Assembly (NCBI RefSeq): GCF_014191355.1
Contig: NZ_JACHWM010000010.1
Location: 62,001-126,000, forward strand
Source: Methylobacterium sp. R2-1
GTDB lineage: Bacteria > Pseudomonadota > Alphaproteobacteria > Rhizobiales > Beijerinckiaceae
Direction of reading: 5' to 3'
Length of the DNA: 64,000 bases
A program made the translations under genes and the position numbers. Of the stretch, positions 19,343 through 28,408 are shown piece by piece (the first letter of the stretch is position 1; each line of letters starts with the position of its first letter). The notes below the pieces were generated by a model. That model was not told where the DNA came from and made no database searches. It saw only the letters and a program-made list of their open reading frames with translations.

Positions 19343-20017
19343 ATGCATGACAGGCATCCCGTGGACATCACGCCCGACATCCTGCTGAAGGCCTACGCCG
19401 CCGGGATCTTCCCGATGGCCGAGGATGCGGATGATCCGACGATCTACTGGGTGGAGCCCCGCGCTCGCGGCGTGCTGCCCCTCGACCGCTTCCACGTGCC
19501 GAAGCGGCTCGCCCGCACCGTGCGCTCCGACCTGTTCGAGGTCGTCACCGACCGGGACTTCGACGCGGTGATCGACGGCTGCGCCGCCCCGCGGCGGGAC
19601 ACGGCCCGGACCTGGATCAACGCCCGCATCCGCGATCTCTACGGCGCGCTGTTCGATCTCGGTCATTGTCACACGATCGAGGTCTACCACGAGGGGCGTC
19701 TCGCGGGCGGGCTCTACGGCGTTTCGCTGGGGTCTGCCTTCTTCGGCGAGAGCATGTTTCACGAGGTGCGTGACGCCTCGAAGGTCGCCCTGGTTCACCT
19801 CGTCGCGCGGCTTCGCGCGGGCGGATACAGGCTCGCCGACACGCAGTTCCTGACGGATCACCTCAGCCAGTTCGGCGTCGAGGAGGTGCCGCGCCACATC
19901 TACAAGCGCCAGCTCGCCGCCGCGATCACCGAGCGCGCCGATTGGGGGCCGCGGGACCGGGTTTTTCGCGGCGTCGAGGCGCTGGCCGCCCTCGGGATCG
20001 GCAGCGCCGAGGCGTAA
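19343..20017 (+). CDS. aat: Leucyl/phenylalanyl-tRNA-protein transferase
   Basis: Aat (224 residues) adds Leu or Phe from tRNA to proteins with N-terminal Arg or Lys, marking them for ClpS/ClpAP degradation (N-degron pathway). Diagnostic segments are [61 protein letters not shown] and [19 protein letters not shown]. It sits 100 nt downstream of accC on the same strand, a neighbourhood often seen in alphaproteobacteria. Confidence 0.96.
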   Translation: MHDRHPVDITPDILLKAYAAGIFPMAEDADDPTIYWVEPRARGVLPLDRFHVPKRLARTVRSDLFEVVTDRDFDAVIDGCAAPRRDTARTWINARIRDLYGALFDLGHCHTIEVYHEGRLAGGLYGVSLGSAFFGESMFHEVRDASKVALVHLVARLRAGGYRLADTQFLTDHLSQFGVEEVPRHIYKRQLAAAITERADWGPRDRVFRGVEALAALGIGSAEA

Positions 20018-20018
20018 T

Positions 20019-20130
20019 CGAGGTTTCGAAAGGACGAGCCCTTTCGCGTATCCAGGGCGGAGCCCGGGTTGAAGGGAAGCCGGGCTTCCACCGCGGCGCC
20101 CCGCCAGAGGGATGATCCCTTTGGGATCCC
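20019..20130 (+). repeat. Dispersed palindromic repeat, family 1, copy A
   Basis: A roughly 112-bp intergenic element. It starts GAGGTTTCGAAAGGACGA (20020-20037) and has an inner hairpin GAGCCCGG/CCGGGCTT. Near its right end is GATCCCTTTGGGATCCC (20114-20130). A clear second copy lies in inverted orientation at 62378-62489. It fills the gap between the convergent aat and tetR genes and may serve as a terminator. Confidence 0.8.
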
Positions 20131-20137
20131 ACTTCTT

Positions 20138-20758
20138 TCAGCCAGGAATCGGCTCGAGCCGCAGCAAGCGACCAGCAAGGGCTGCGGCCGCCTGCGGGTC
20201 GATCCGCACAGCCTCACCGACCAAGCCGTCGATGACGAGCGAGGCGATGCCGTGGACGAGTGCCCAGGATCGTAAGGCCTCGTCGGCGGCGCTCGCCCCC
20301 GGCACCAGCGTGGCAACCCGCGCGGCCAGCACCGCGTAGGCTGCGGCGGAGGCTTCGCACAGCGCTTGAGGCCGTGCTCCGGGACGCGTGCCGCCACCGA
20401 ACATCAAGCGAAACAGCCCAGGCTGTGCGCAAGCGAAGGCGACATAGGCCGCCCCTTGCGCGTAGAGGGCTTCACGGTCTGCCCCCTCCCCTCCCTGATC
20501 CGCCGCCGCCAGCGCCGCGCGCAACCGCTCGAATCCGACAGTGGCCACCGCCGCAAGCAGAGCATCCTTGTCGGGGAAGTGACGGTAGGGCGCCATCGCC
20601 GAGACGCCCGCGCGGCGCGCGGTCTCGCGCAGGCCGAGCGAGGTCGGATCGCCCCCGTCCTCCAGGATTGAGAGGCCGGCCGCAACCAGCGCCTCGCGCA
20701 GATCGCCGTGATGGTAGCCGCCCTTGGTCAGGCTCGGATCGATCGTCGATGTTGACAC
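20138..20758 (-). CDS. TetR/AcrR-family transcriptional regulator
   Basis: A roughly 206-residue TetR regulator. The N-terminal helix-turn-helix is visible in YHHGDLREALVAAGLSIL, then SLGLRETARRAGVSAMAPYR and HFPDKDALLAAVA; the ligand-binding C-terminal half is hydrophobic and alanine-rich. Start choice: the frame opens with TTG at 20767, but AGGTG (20770-20774) is only 2 nt from it and about 11 nt from the in-frame GTG at 20758, so GTG is preferred. It is divergent from the DUF4188 gene and probably represses it, a pairing typical of TetR regulators (inference). Confidence 0.88.
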   Translation of the reverse strand: MSTSTIDPSLTKGGYHHGDLREALVAAGLSILEDGGDPTSLGLRETARRAGVSAMAPYRHFPDKDALLAAVATVGFERLRAALAAADQGGEGADREALYAQGAAYVAFACAQPGLFRLMFGGGTRPGARPQALCEASAAAYAVLAARVATLVPGASAADEALRSWALVHGIASLVIDGLVGEAVRIDPQAAAALAGRLLRLEPIPG

Positions 20759-20789
20759 TGTAAGCAACGCACCTATGATTACACCGTAA
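20755..20789. promoter_or_regulatory. Candidate TetR operator with repeated ACAC(T/C)GTAA half-sites
   Basis: ACACTGTAA (20755-20763) and ACACCGTAA (20781-20789) are direct copies 26 bp apart. The second is part of the palindrome TTACACCGTAA (20779-20789), and TGTAA...TTACA also forms a wider inverted repeat. The sites cover the divergent start region of tetR and the DUF4188 gene. Confidence 0.5.
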
Positions 20790-20805
20790 ACATGAGGTTG
20801 GTGCC

Positions 20806-21285
20806 ATGCAGAGGTCGAACAGGCAAGCGGCCGTGAACGGCCGACCCCGGCGGGACTCGGTCGATCTCTCCGCCTATCCCGGCCTCGTCGTGGTCTATCT
20901 CGGCTTCCGGGTCGGCCGATTTCGCGGGCTGAAAGCGCTACTCGGCATCGGGCGCGGGCTCGCCCAAGTGCAGCGGACGATGCCGGATGGGCTGCTGGCG
21001 CACGAGAATCTCGTCTATGGCCTCAACCATATCGGCATGCGGCAGTATTGGCGCGATTTGGAGAGCCTGGAGGCTTTCACCCGCTCCGAGCCGCATAAGA
21101 CATGGTGGCACGATTTCAGCCGGGATTTCGCCGGTAACGGCTTCTGGCACGAGGCCTACCGTCTCTCTGGCGGGATGGAGGCGATCTATGTCGGCATGCC
21201 GCGTCCGATCGGGCTCGGGACCTTCGCCGCCGCCCGCCAGCCGCAGGGACCGTTCATGACTTCTCGGCAGCGGCTGGCTTCGTAA
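20806..21285 (+). CDS. DUF4188 family protein (monooxygenase-like)
   Basis: The 159-residue product matches the DUF4188 pattern: DLSAYPGLVVVYLGFRVG, GLLAHENLVYGLNHIGMRQY, WRDLESLEAFTRSEPHKTWW, and FAGNGFWHEAYRLSGGMEAIY. The fold is related to small dimeric alpha/beta barrel proteins such as haem- or oxime-processing monooxygenases; the reaction is unknown. It starts 38-47 nt from the divergent tetR and is likely its target. The gene pair interrupts an otherwise conserved accB-accC-aat/DUF2155-NDUFA12 neighbourhood. Confidence 0.8.
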   Translation: MQRSNRQAAVNGRPRRDSVDLSAYPGLVVVYLGFRVGRFRGLKALLGIGRGLAQVQRTMPDGLLAHENLVYGLNHIGMRQYWRDLESLEAFTRSEPHKTWWHDFSRDFAGNGFWHEAYRLSGGMEAIYVGMPRPIGLGTFAAARQPQGPFMTSRQRLAS

Positions 21286-21297
21286 GAGACGCCCGAA

Positions 21298-21347
21298 GCA
21301 TCGTCTTTTCAGACAAGCCGGCGGCCACCTTTCGGGACGATGCTCTA
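21298..21347 (-). repeat. Dispersed palindromic repeat, family 2, copy A (overlaps DUF2155 stop)
   Basis: Read on the minus strand it starts TAGAGCATCGTCCCGAAAGG and ends GACGATGC, so its ends (GCATCGTC...GACGATGC) are inverted repeats. The TAG at 21345-21347 is the stop codon of the DUF2155 gene. A second copy with the same relation to a stop codon lies at 45550-45598. It sits between two convergent genes. Confidence 0.8.
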
Positions 21348-22004
21348 CCGGAAGATCGCGTCGAAGATCGATTGCGGCTCGCGCGGGGGCGGCGGCGCCG
21401 GCGCCGGGCCCTCGTTGTTCGGGAAGAACTTTCGCGAAGGCTTCTGCTTGGGCTGAACCGGGACGCCGCGCGGCCCCTCGACATCGACCTGACCGTTCTG
21501 GTTGACCTGTTGCGCGGTCTTGGTCGGATCCGCGCCCTTCTTCTTCGGCTTCTCCTGGCGAGAAGCGAGCGCAGGCACGTCCTCCTGCTCCTTCGCCTCG
21601 GCGATCACGTCGGTGCCGCCCTTACAATCGGTCAGCCACACGTCGTAGATCGGGTGCTCGATAGCGTGCAGGCCAGGGCTCGCCGCGAACATCCAGCCTG
21701 TGAAGATGCGCCGGTACTTGCTGTCCAGCGTCACCTCGTCGACTTCGAGGAAGGCCGTGGTCTTCGGCGTCTCGGTGGGCGGGCGCGAGTAGCAGACCCG
21801 CGGCGTCATCTGCAGCGCGCCGAACTGCACCGTCTCGTCGATGGCGACCTCGAAGGTCACGATCCGGCCGGTGATCTTGTCGAGGCCGGAGAACACCGCG
21901 GTCGGGTTCTTGATCTTGTCGGCGGAGGCCGGCAGCGCGGACAGGATCAGCGCCAGCGTGCCGAGCGCGGTCCGGCGCAGAACGGTTGCGGGGATGCGGC
22001 TCAA
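21345..22004 (-). CDS. DUF2155 domain-containing exported protein
   Basis: DUF2155 proteins are small periplasmic proteins of alphaproteobacteria, usually encoded beside the NDUFA12 homologue; their function is not established. Seen: a signal peptide (LSRIPATVLRRTALGTLALI, cleavage near ASADK), then the DUF2155 core KNPTAVFSGLDKITGRIVTF, VQFGALQMTPRVCYSRPP, and FTGWMFAASPGLHAIEHPIY with VWLTDC. A Pro/Lys/Gln-rich tail of about 80 residues follows. The frame is open to an ATG at 22100; the TTG at 22004, preceded by AGAGGG, is preferred because it places the signal peptide at the N-terminus. Confidence 0.85.
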   Translation of the reverse strand: MSRIPATVLRRTALGTLALILSALPASADKIKNPTAVFSGLDKITGRIVTFEVAIDETVQFGALQMTPRVCYSRPPTETPKTTAFLEVDEVTLDSKYRRIFTGWMFAASPGLHAIEHPIYDVWLTDCKGGTDVIAEAKEQEDVPALASRQEKPKKKGADPTKTAQQVNQNGQVDVEGPRGVPVQPKQKPSRKFFPNNEGPAPAPPPPREPQSIFDAIFR

Positions 22005-22106
22005 GGCGCCCTCTTGAGTCTGACTCCGGCCGCCACGGCCGGCAAACGATCCGGTCGTTCCAACACCCGAAGGGTGGTGGAAAAAGGGCGGCCGGGTCAT
22101 TTGCGC

Positions 22107-23204
22107 CTAGTTCCGCACCGGCTTGGCGCCGATCGACATGCGGAAGATCGTGGTCGGGAAGGCGATCATCGAGGTGCCGCCGTTCATCGCCTTGCTGCGG
22201 TTCATCTGCGCGGCCGGGATCCACAGGCCGCCCTCCTCGTCGATCCACATCGCGTCGCCCCAGACCAGCCGCGGGTCCTGCACCAGCGTGCTCTGGCTGC
22301 CGTCGGGCGCGAATTTCAGGATGCGCAGATTGTCGGTATCGGAGGCGTAGATGTTGCCGTCGGCGTCGATCGCGGTGCCGCCGGTCGAGACGGTGGCGGC
22401 GAACAGCTCGACATGCTTAGCCCGCTCGGCATCGCTCGCCTCTGCGTCGTCGAGCCACTTGGTCTCGACGCGGTAGAGCGGGCCTGTACAGGCTTGGTAA
22501 TAGAACCACTTGCCGTCCGGCGAGACTTCGAGCTGGTCGGCGTGGATCGCGACCGGCTTGTCCTTCGGGTCGAGCAGCACCTTGTTCTCGCCGGTCAGCG
22601 GGCGCTGCGACACGGTCGAGGGATGCCCGTCGAGCACGCGTCGAAGCGCGCCGTCGTCGAGGTCGAGCACGATGATCCCGGGTTGGCCGGCATCGGTCAG
22701 GTAGACCTTGCGGTTATGGAAGCGGAAATCGTCGATGAAGCTCTTGTCCGTGGTCGCCTTCTCCAAGGAGAAGACCTTGCGGACCTTGTTCGCCGAGAGA
22801 TCGATCTGCACGAGCTTCGGCCCGCCGGGCAGCGGCGCCCCACCGAGTTCGGCCGCGCCCTTGTCGACCACCCAGAGGTCGCCGTCCGGGCCGATGCGGA
22901 TCGCGTTGGCGCCGACGAAGGCTTTTGAAGCATCCTCGCCGGTCTTCCAGCCGTTCCAGGCCGCATCCGGATAGGGCACGGGCTTGCCGTCCACCCACTC
23001 GCCGAGCTCGATCCCCTTGTCCTTCTGCTGGCGCTGAAACGGCGAGAACAGCCGCCCATCCTTCGAGCGGGTGACGCCGTTGAAGACGAGGTTCTCGGAT
23101 TTCAGGACCGGCGTCAGCTCGGAGGGCGCCTGCGCGTCGGCCTCCTGGGCCTGCACGGCGCTCGCGCCGAGACACAGCAGCAGGGCCAAAGTCGTCGCTC
23201 GCAT
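22107..23204 (-). CDS. SMP-30 / major-royal-jelly-type beta-propeller protein, exported
   Basis: A 365-residue protein with signal peptide (MRATTLALLLCLGASAVQAQ) and repeated propeller strands. These include NLVFNGVTRSKDGRLFSPF, NAIRIGPDGDLWVVDKG, KVYLTDAGQPGIIVLDLDDG, LEVSPDGKWFYYQ, AIDADGNIYASDTDNLRI and DAMWIDEEGGLWIPAAQMNR. The pattern fits the gluconolactonase/major royal jelly group; the substrate is unknown. The start at 23204 follows a purine-rich GAAGGGGTGAG. It lies between DUF2155 and NDUFA12, all on the minus strand, so co-transcription is likely, although no functional link is evident. Confidence 0.85.
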   Translation of the reverse strand: MRATTLALLLCLGASAVQAQEADAQAPSELTPVLKSENLVFNGVTRSKDGRLFSPFQRQQKDKGIELGEWVDGKPVPYPDAAWNGWKTGEDASKAFVGANAIRIGPDGDLWVVDKGAAELGGAPLPGGPKLVQIDLSANKVRKVFSLEKATTDKSFIDDFRFHNRKVYLTDAGQPGIIVLDLDDGALRRVLDGHPSTVSQRPLTGENKVLLDPKDKPVAIHADQLEVSPDGKWFYYQACTGPLYRVETKWLDDAEASDAERAKHVELFAATVSTGGTAIDADGNIYASDTDNLRILKFAPDGSQSTLVQDPRLVWGDAMWIDEEGGLWIPAAQMNRSKAMNGGTSMIAFPTTIFRMSIGAKPVRN

Positions 23205-23298
23205 GGCTCTCACCCCTTCATCCTTCGATGGAGGGACAAGGCCCGACGCGTCGATCCGTTCAGCTAAAAAAAGCTGAAGCGAGCGATCACGGGTTCGT

Positions 23299-23715
23299 CT
23301 ATTCGCCCGGCGTCCACGGCACGTAGTCGCCGGTGGCGGCGGGGCGCTGACCCCAGGAGAGCTGCGAGCCCTTCGGCCGGTAGGCGGCCGCCGTGCCGGT
23401 GAGGTTTTCCTCGTGGGCCTTCTGCCACTCACGAGGCTTGTAGTCCTCCTCGCTCGGGGCGACGTCGCCGTTGTGGCACAGCCATGCGCGCCAGCCCGGC
23501 GGCACGCGGGAGGCGTCGGCGTAGCCGTTATAGACCACCCAGCGCCGCTCCGAGCCGACCGAGCGGTCGATCAGCGGGCCTTGCGCCTTGTAGTACTTGT
23601 TGCCGAGCTCGTCCGAACCGACGAACGTGCCGCTGCGCGCCGTGTAGAGCGCGAGCGACATGGTTTGCCCGTTCCACCACGTGAAGATGCGCAGCAGCGT
23701 GTCCTTGAGGGCCAT
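23299..23715 (-). CDS. NDUFA12-family complex I accessory protein
   Basis: The 138-residue protein is a bacterial homologue of mitochondrial complex I subunit NDUFA12 (B17.2). Family segments are FTWWNGQTMSLALYTARSGT, FVGSDELGNKYYKAQ, ERRWVVYNGYADASRVPPGW and WLCHNGDVAPSEEDYKPREW. The start at 23715 is preceded by GGAGGAACC. Alphaproteobacteria keep this accessory subunit of complex I, which fits the nuo operon 17 kb away. Confidence 0.95.
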   Translation of the reverse strand: MALKDTLLRIFTWWNGQTMSLALYTARSGTFVGSDELGNKYYKAQGPLIDRSVGSERRWVVYNGYADASRVPPGWRAWLCHNGDVAPSEEDYKPREWQKAHEENLTGTAAAYRPKGSQLSWGQRPAATGDYVPWTPGE

Positions 23716-24022
23716 GGTTCCTCCGGCGGGCAACGGGTCCGCGGGCGCCGTCGCCGGGTCGTTATGGTCGTCACGCGCGCGCGAGTCCAGCGCCCTGCGG
23801 CGCTGTCGCATTTTCGGCACGCCTGCCCCGTCTCGTGCGACCGTTAACGTTATCAAATTGATCGGCGACTGGCCCGAGTCCAGCCGAGCCTGTGAATCGA
23901 AAAAATTTCGCGCGCGATTCATCCAGGCCGAAAGGCCACTTAGCGCGGCGCTCCGGATATCCACAGATTTATGGCGCAGAACACAACATCTAGCGCGGAA
24001 CACGGGTAGCCGGCACTAGTTA

Positions 24023-24052
24023 TTGACGCAGATGGCCACCCGGACGTAATGT
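24023..24052 (+). promoter_or_regulatory. Candidate nrdJ promoter
   Basis: TTGACG (24023-24028) and TAATGT (24047-24052) with an 18-nt spacer, about 180 nt before the nrdJ start. A DnaA-box-like ATATCCACA (23957-23965, one mismatch to TTATCCACA) lies upstream, and TAGCGCGG occurs twice, 50 bp apart (23941 and 23991). Confidence 0.45.
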
Positions 24053-24077
24053 TCGGGCATCGCTTCGGACGGCTCGG

Positions 24078-24101
24078 CGGGGTTTCTCAAAAACCCCGTT
24101 T
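24078..24101 (+). terminator. Terminator-like hairpin in the nrdJ leader
   Basis: CGGGGTTT (24078-24085) pairs perfectly with AAACCCCG (24091-24098) and is followed by TTT. It lies between the candidate promoter and nrdJ on the sense strand, so it could act as an attenuator. The minus strand has no T-tract after the stem, arguing against a NDUFA12-side terminator. Confidence 0.5.
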
Positions 24102-24233
24102 CCGCATGACGGACAGGCCCGCACTTCGTCGTATGCGGGGCTACGAACCGGCCGGGGCCACTCCGGCTTTTCATCCATGAACTGCGGCCCGCGCCGCGGC
24201 ACGGGGCCGCTTGGCTCCGAGGGAGAGGGATTC

Positions 24234-27200
24234 ATGCGGTTCGAGCGGCGCTACACCACGGCAGGCCAGTCTCCCTACGCGTCCATCGCCTTCCGCGAGG
24301 CGGTGAGCGAGATCCGCAACCCGGACGGCTCGATCGTCTTCCGCCTCGATGGCATCTCGGTGCCCGAGAGCTGGAGCCAGGTCGCCGCCGACGTTCTGGC
24401 TCAGAAGTATTTCCGCAAGGCCGGCGTCCCCGCCCGCCTGAAGAAGATCGAGGAGAACAGCGTCCCCTCCTTCCTCTGGCGCTCGGTGCCGGACGAGGCC
24501 GCGCTCCGTGAACTGCCCGAGGAGGAGCGCTTCGTCTCCGAGATTTCCTCCACCCAGGTCTTCGACCGGCTGGCCGGCTGCTGGACCTACTGGGGCTGGA
24601 AGGGCGGCTACTTCTCGTCGGAAGAAGACGCCGCGGCCTTCATGGACGAGTTGCGCTTCATGCTCGCCCGTCAGATGGTGGCGCCGAACTCGCCGCAATG
24701 GTTCAACACCGGCCTGCACTGGGCCTACGGCATCGACGGACCGAGCCAGGGCCATTTCTACTGCGACCCGAAGACCGGCGCGCTGACGAAGTCGGCGACC
24801 GCCTACGAGCACCCGCAGCCGCATGCCTGCTTCATCCAGTCCGTGCAGGACGACCTCGTCAACGAGGGCGGCATCATGGACCTGTGGGTGCGTGAGGCAC
24901 GCCTGTTCAAGTACGGCTCCGGCACCGGCTCGAATTTCTCGATGCTGCGCGCCGAGAACGAAAAGCTCGGTGGCGGCGGCAAGTCGTCCGGCCTGATGTC
25001 CTTCCTCAAGATCGGCGACCGGGCGGCGGGCGCGATCAAGTCGGGCGGCACCACGCGGCGCGCCGCCAAGATGGTGATCGTCGACATCGACCACCCCGAC
25101 ATCGAGGCCTTCATCGACTGGAAGGTGAAGGAGGAGCAGAAGGTCGCCGCTCTCGTCACCGGTTCCAAGGTCGTCTCGAAGCACCTGACCCTGGTGATGA
25201 AGGCCTGCACCCAGTGCGAGGCCGAGGGCGATGCCTGCTTCGATCCGGAGCGGAATCCCGCCCTCAAGCGCGAGATCAAGGCCGCCCGCAAGGCGATGGT
25301 GCCCGACGCCTATATCAAGCGCGTCGTGCAGTTCGCCCGTCAGGGCTTCACCAAGATCGAGTTCCCCGTCTACGACACCGACTGGGATTCGGAGGCCTAC
25401 CTCACGGTGGCTGGCCAGAACTCCAACAACTCGGTCTCGTTGACCGACGAGTTTTTGCGCGCTGTGGAAGCGGATGGGGACTGGAGCCTGACGGCCCGCA
25501 CCACGGGCAAGGTGACCAAGACGCTCAAGGCGCGCGAGCTCTGGGAGAAGATCGGCGAGGCGGCCTGGGCTTCCGCCGATCCCGGCCTGCACTTCAACAC
25601 CACGATGAACGACTGGCACACCTGCCCGACCGGCGGGCGGATCCGGGCCTCGAACCCGTGCTCCGAGTACATGTTCCTCGACGACACGGCCTGCAATCTC
25701 GCCTCGGCCAACCTGCTGACGATGTACGATCGTCAGGCCAAGCACTTCGACGTCGAGGCGTTCGAGCACCTCAACCGCCTCTGGACGGTGGTGCTCGAAA
25801 TCTCGGTGATGATGGCGCAGTTTCCGTCAAAAGAGATCGCCGAGCTTTCCTACAAGTACCGCACGCTCGGCCTCGGCTACGCCAATATCGGCGGCCTGCT
25901 GATGACCATGGGCCTGCCCTACGACTCGGATCAGGGCCGGGCACTCGCCGGCGCGCTCACCGCGATCATGACGGGCGTGGCCTATGCCACCTCCGCCGAA
26001 ATGGCGGCCGAGCTCGGCACCTTCGAGGCCTACCCTGAGAACGCCGAGCACATGCTGCGGGTGATCCGCAACCACCGCCGCGCCGCTCACGGCGAGGCGG
26101 CCGGCTACGAGGGCCTGAACGTCGCCCCCGTGCCGCTCGACCACGCCAACATCCCGCAAGACGACATCGGCGCCCATGCCCGCGCCGCCTGGGATCGTGC
26201 GCTGTCGCTCGGCGAGCAGCACGGCTACCGCAACGCGCAGGCCACGGTGATCGCGCCGACCGGCACGATCGGCCTCGTGATGGACTGCGACACCACCGGC
26301 ATCGAGCCCGACTTCGCCCTGGTGAAGTTCAAGAAGCTCGCCGGCGGCGGCTACTTCAAGATCATCAATCAAGCCGCCCCCGACGCCCTGCGGGCGCTCG
26401 GCTACCGCGAGGCCGAGATCGCCGAGATCGAGGCCTACGCCGTCGGCCACGGCTCGATGGGCCAGGCGCCCACGATCAACCCCGGCTCCCTGCGGGCGAA
26501 GGGTTTTTCGGACGACAAGATCGCGGCGGTGGAAGCCGGGTTGAAGTCGGCCTTCGACATCAAGTTCGTGTTCAACCGCTGGAATCTCGGCGACGATTTC
26601 CTGAAGGACACCCTCAAGGTGCCTGCCGAGAAGCTTGCCGATCCGACCTTCGAGCTGTTGCCCTTCCTCGGCTTCTCGAAGAAGGAGATCGAGGCCGCCA
26701 ACACGCATGTCTGCGGAGCGATGACGCTGGAGGGCGCACCGTTCCTCAAGCGTGAGCACTACGCGGTGTTCGACTGCGCCAATCCCTGCGGACGCACGGG
26801 CAAGCGCTACCTCTCGGTCGAGAGCCACATCCGCATGATGGCTGCGGCGCAGCCCTTCATCTCGGGGGCGATCTCCAAGACCATCAACATGCCGAACGAC
26901 GCGACCGTCGAGGATTGCAAGGCGGCCTACCTGCTGTCCTGGCGCCTCGCGCTCAAGGCGAACGCCCTCTACCGCGACGGCTCGAAGCTGTCGCAGCCGC
27001 TCAACTCGGCCCTGATCGCCGACGATGAAGACGAGGTGGAGGACGCGCTCGAGGCGATCATCCAGGCGCCGGCCGCGGCCAAGGCAGCAGCGGCGGCCGA
27101 GAAGATCGTCGAGCGGGTGATCGAGCGTGTCGAGCGCATCCGTTCGCGGGAGAAGATGCCCGACCGCCGCAAGGGCTACACCCAGAAGGCGGTCGTCGGT

Positions 27201-27965
27201 GGGCACAAGGTCTACCTGCGCACGGGCGAGTACGATGACGGGCGCCTCGGCGAGATCTTCATCGACATGCACAAGGAAGGCGCGACCTTCCGGAGCTTGA
27301 TGAACAACTTCGCCATCGCGATCTCGCTCGGCCTTCAGTACGGCGTGCCTCTGGAGGAATACGTCGAGGCCTTCACCTTCACCCGGTTCGAGCCGGCGGG
27401 CTTCGTGCAGGGCAACGACGCGATCAAGAACGCGACCTCGCTGCTCGACTACGTCTTCCGCGAACTGGCCGTGTCCTATCTCGGCCGGACCGATCTCGCC
27501 CACGTCAACCCGGCCGAGATCGGCGGCACGGTGCTCGGCGGCGGCGAGGGCGACACCACCCGCGAATCCGGCAAGCCGGCTCCGGCCGCCTCGGCGATCG
27601 TCTCCCGCGGCCTGCTGCGCGGCTCCGCCGACCGGCTCACCCTGATCCAGGGTGGTCCAGGGGGCGCCACGACGGGTGTGGCCGCCGCGGCCGCGGGCCA
27701 GTCGGCGCCTGCCGGCGGGACGGTCCACGCGGTGCACGGTGCGACGGCCCTGAAGGCGGAGCCGCAGAGCGTCGGCAGCGTCGAGACGCTGCCCTTCGCC
27801 AAGCCGGAGCCGAAGGCGGAGCGCAGCGTCGCGGATCGGCGGGCTGAGGCGAAGATGAAGGGCTATGTCGGCGAGGCCTGCCCCGAATGCGCCAACTTCA
27901 CGCTGGTCCGCAACGGCACCTGCCTGAAGTGCGACACCTGCGGGTCCACGACTGGGTGTTCGTAA
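24234..27965 (+). CDS. nrdJ: Vitamin B12-dependent ribonucleoside-diphosphate reductase (class II)
   Basis: NrdJ reduces ribonucleotides to deoxyribonucleotides using adenosylcobalamin as radical source, without oxygen dependence. The 1243-residue protein is the long form. The N-terminal lead-in is followed by the catalytic barrel with [20 protein letters not shown] (N474-P-C476-S-E478 carries the catalytic Cys and Glu). [20 protein letters not shown] follows, then a linker rich in Ala/Gly/Pro and a C-terminal zinc-ribbon-like CPECANF...CLKCDTCG segment whose cysteines can re-reduce the active site. The start at 24234 (MRFERRYTT) follows GAGGGAGAGGGA at ideal spacing. It is the only ribonucleotide reductase in the window and makes the cell's B12 supply important. 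Confidence 0.97.
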   Translation: MRFERRYTTAGQSPYASIAFREAVSEIRNPDGSIVFRLDGISVPESWSQVAADVLAQKYFRKAGVPARLKKIEENSVPSFLWRSVPDEAALRELPEEERFVSEISSTQVFDRLAGCWTYWGWKGGYFSSEEDAAAFMDELRFMLARQMVAPNSPQWFNTGLHWAYGIDGPSQGHFYCDPKTGALTKSATAYEHPQPHACFIQSVQDDLVNEGGIMDLWVREARLFKYGSGTGSNFSMLRAENEKLGGGGKSSGLMSFLKIGDRAAGAIKSGGTTRRAAKMVIVDIDHPDIEAFIDWKVKEEQKVAALVTGSKVVSKHLTLVMKACTQCEAEGDACFDPERNPALKREIKAARKAMVPDAYIKRVVQFARQGFTKIEFPVYDTDWDSEAYLTVAGQNSNNSVSLTDEFLRAVEADGDWSLTARTTGKVTKTLKARELWEKIGEAAWASADPGLHFNTTMNDWHTCPTGGRIRASNPCSEYMFLDDTACNLASANLLTMYDRQAKHFDVEAFEHLNRLWTVVLEISVMMAQFPSKEIAELSYKYRTLGLGYANIGGLLMTMGLPYDSDQGRALAGALTAIMTGVAYATSAEMAAELGTFEAYPENAEHMLRVIRNHRRAAHGEAAGYEGLNVAPVPLDHANIPQDDIGAHARAAWDRALSLGEQHGYRNAQATVIAPTGTIGLVMDCDTTGIEPDFALVKFKKLAGGGYFKIINQAAPDALRALGYREAEIAEIEAYAVGHGSMGQAPTINPGSLRAKGFSDDKIAAVEAGLKSAFDIKFVFNRWNLGDDFLKDTLKVPAEKLADPTFELLPFLGFSKKEIEAANTHVCGAMTLEGAPFLKREHYAVFDCANPCGRTGKRYLSVESHIRMMAAAQPFISGAISKTINMPNDATVEDCKAAYLLSWRLALKANALYRDGSKLSQPLNSALIADDEDEVEDALEAIIQAPAAAKAAAAAEKIVERVIERVERIRSREKMPDRRKGYTQKAVVGGHKVYLRTGEYDDGRLGEIFIDMHKEGATFRSLMNNFAIAISLGLQYGVPLEEYVEAFTFTRFEPAGFVQGNDAIKNATSLLDYVFRELAVSYLGRTDLAHVNPAEIGGTVLGGGEGDTTRESGKPAPAASAIVSRGLLRGSADRLTLIQGGPGGATTGVAAAAAGQSAPAGGTVHAVHGATALKAEPQSVGSVETLPFAKPEPKAERSVADRRAEAKMKGYVGEACPECANFTLVRNGTCLKCDTCGSTTGCS

Positions 27966-28097
27966 CCTGACGGCTCGCATCTGTTTGTGCGGCGCGAGGC
28001 ATAAGATGTTTGGAATTGCTTCTTGGGAGGCCCTGCTTGAGAGGCAAAATTTTCCGAGCCTGCCCTTAGGTTTATTCTCACAGCATGTGCCGATGCA

Positions 28098-28143
28098 GGA
28101 AGCCTGTCGGTCGAAGTACATTCACCTCGACCGACAGGCTTCC
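28098..28143. repeat. Perfect 17-bp inverted repeat (hairpin 1)
   Basis: The arm at 28098-28114 (GGAAGCCTGTCGGTCGA) pairs without mismatch with 28127-28143 around a 12-nt loop. It lies 133 nt after the nrdJ stop. No T-tract follows, so it is not a classical terminator. Confidence 0.85.
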
Positions 28144-28227
28144 GTAGAGCGGGGCGTGTGATGAAAGTTTGAGTTCACCTTCATCCAGTCTCCTCTTGAG
28201 CAGAGGTGAATAGCTTCGACTGAATAG

Positions 28228-28261
28228 GTTCCAGGCTGCCATTGGGATGGCAGCCTGGAAC
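28228..28261. repeat. Perfect 15-bp inverted repeat with TGGG loop (hairpin 2)
   Basis: The arm GTTCCAGGCTGCCAT (28228-28242) pairs perfectly with 28247-28261. A weaker inverted repeat, TTCACCT/AGGTGAA (28174-28180, 28204-28210), lies between it and hairpin 1, so the 165-bp stretch is highly structured. No reading frame of note is present. Confidence 0.85.
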
Positions 28262-28408
28262 GGCGCGGGGAACAAAACGTGAAAGCTTAGCTGTTGCGCC
28301 CGGCCGAAGCTGGACGAGCGTCATCGTCGCTCGCGCAGCCTGGGTTTCCAGTGTCGGGCTCAGCCAATCATTGTGGCATCGCAGCCATTACGATTTCTAG
28401 GAATAATC

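Noticed and set aside
25827..28121. 764-codon minus-strand frame opposite nrdJ
   Set aside because: Low-complexity Arg/Leu/Val/Asp composition typical of antisense shadows; nrdJ on the other strand is certain.
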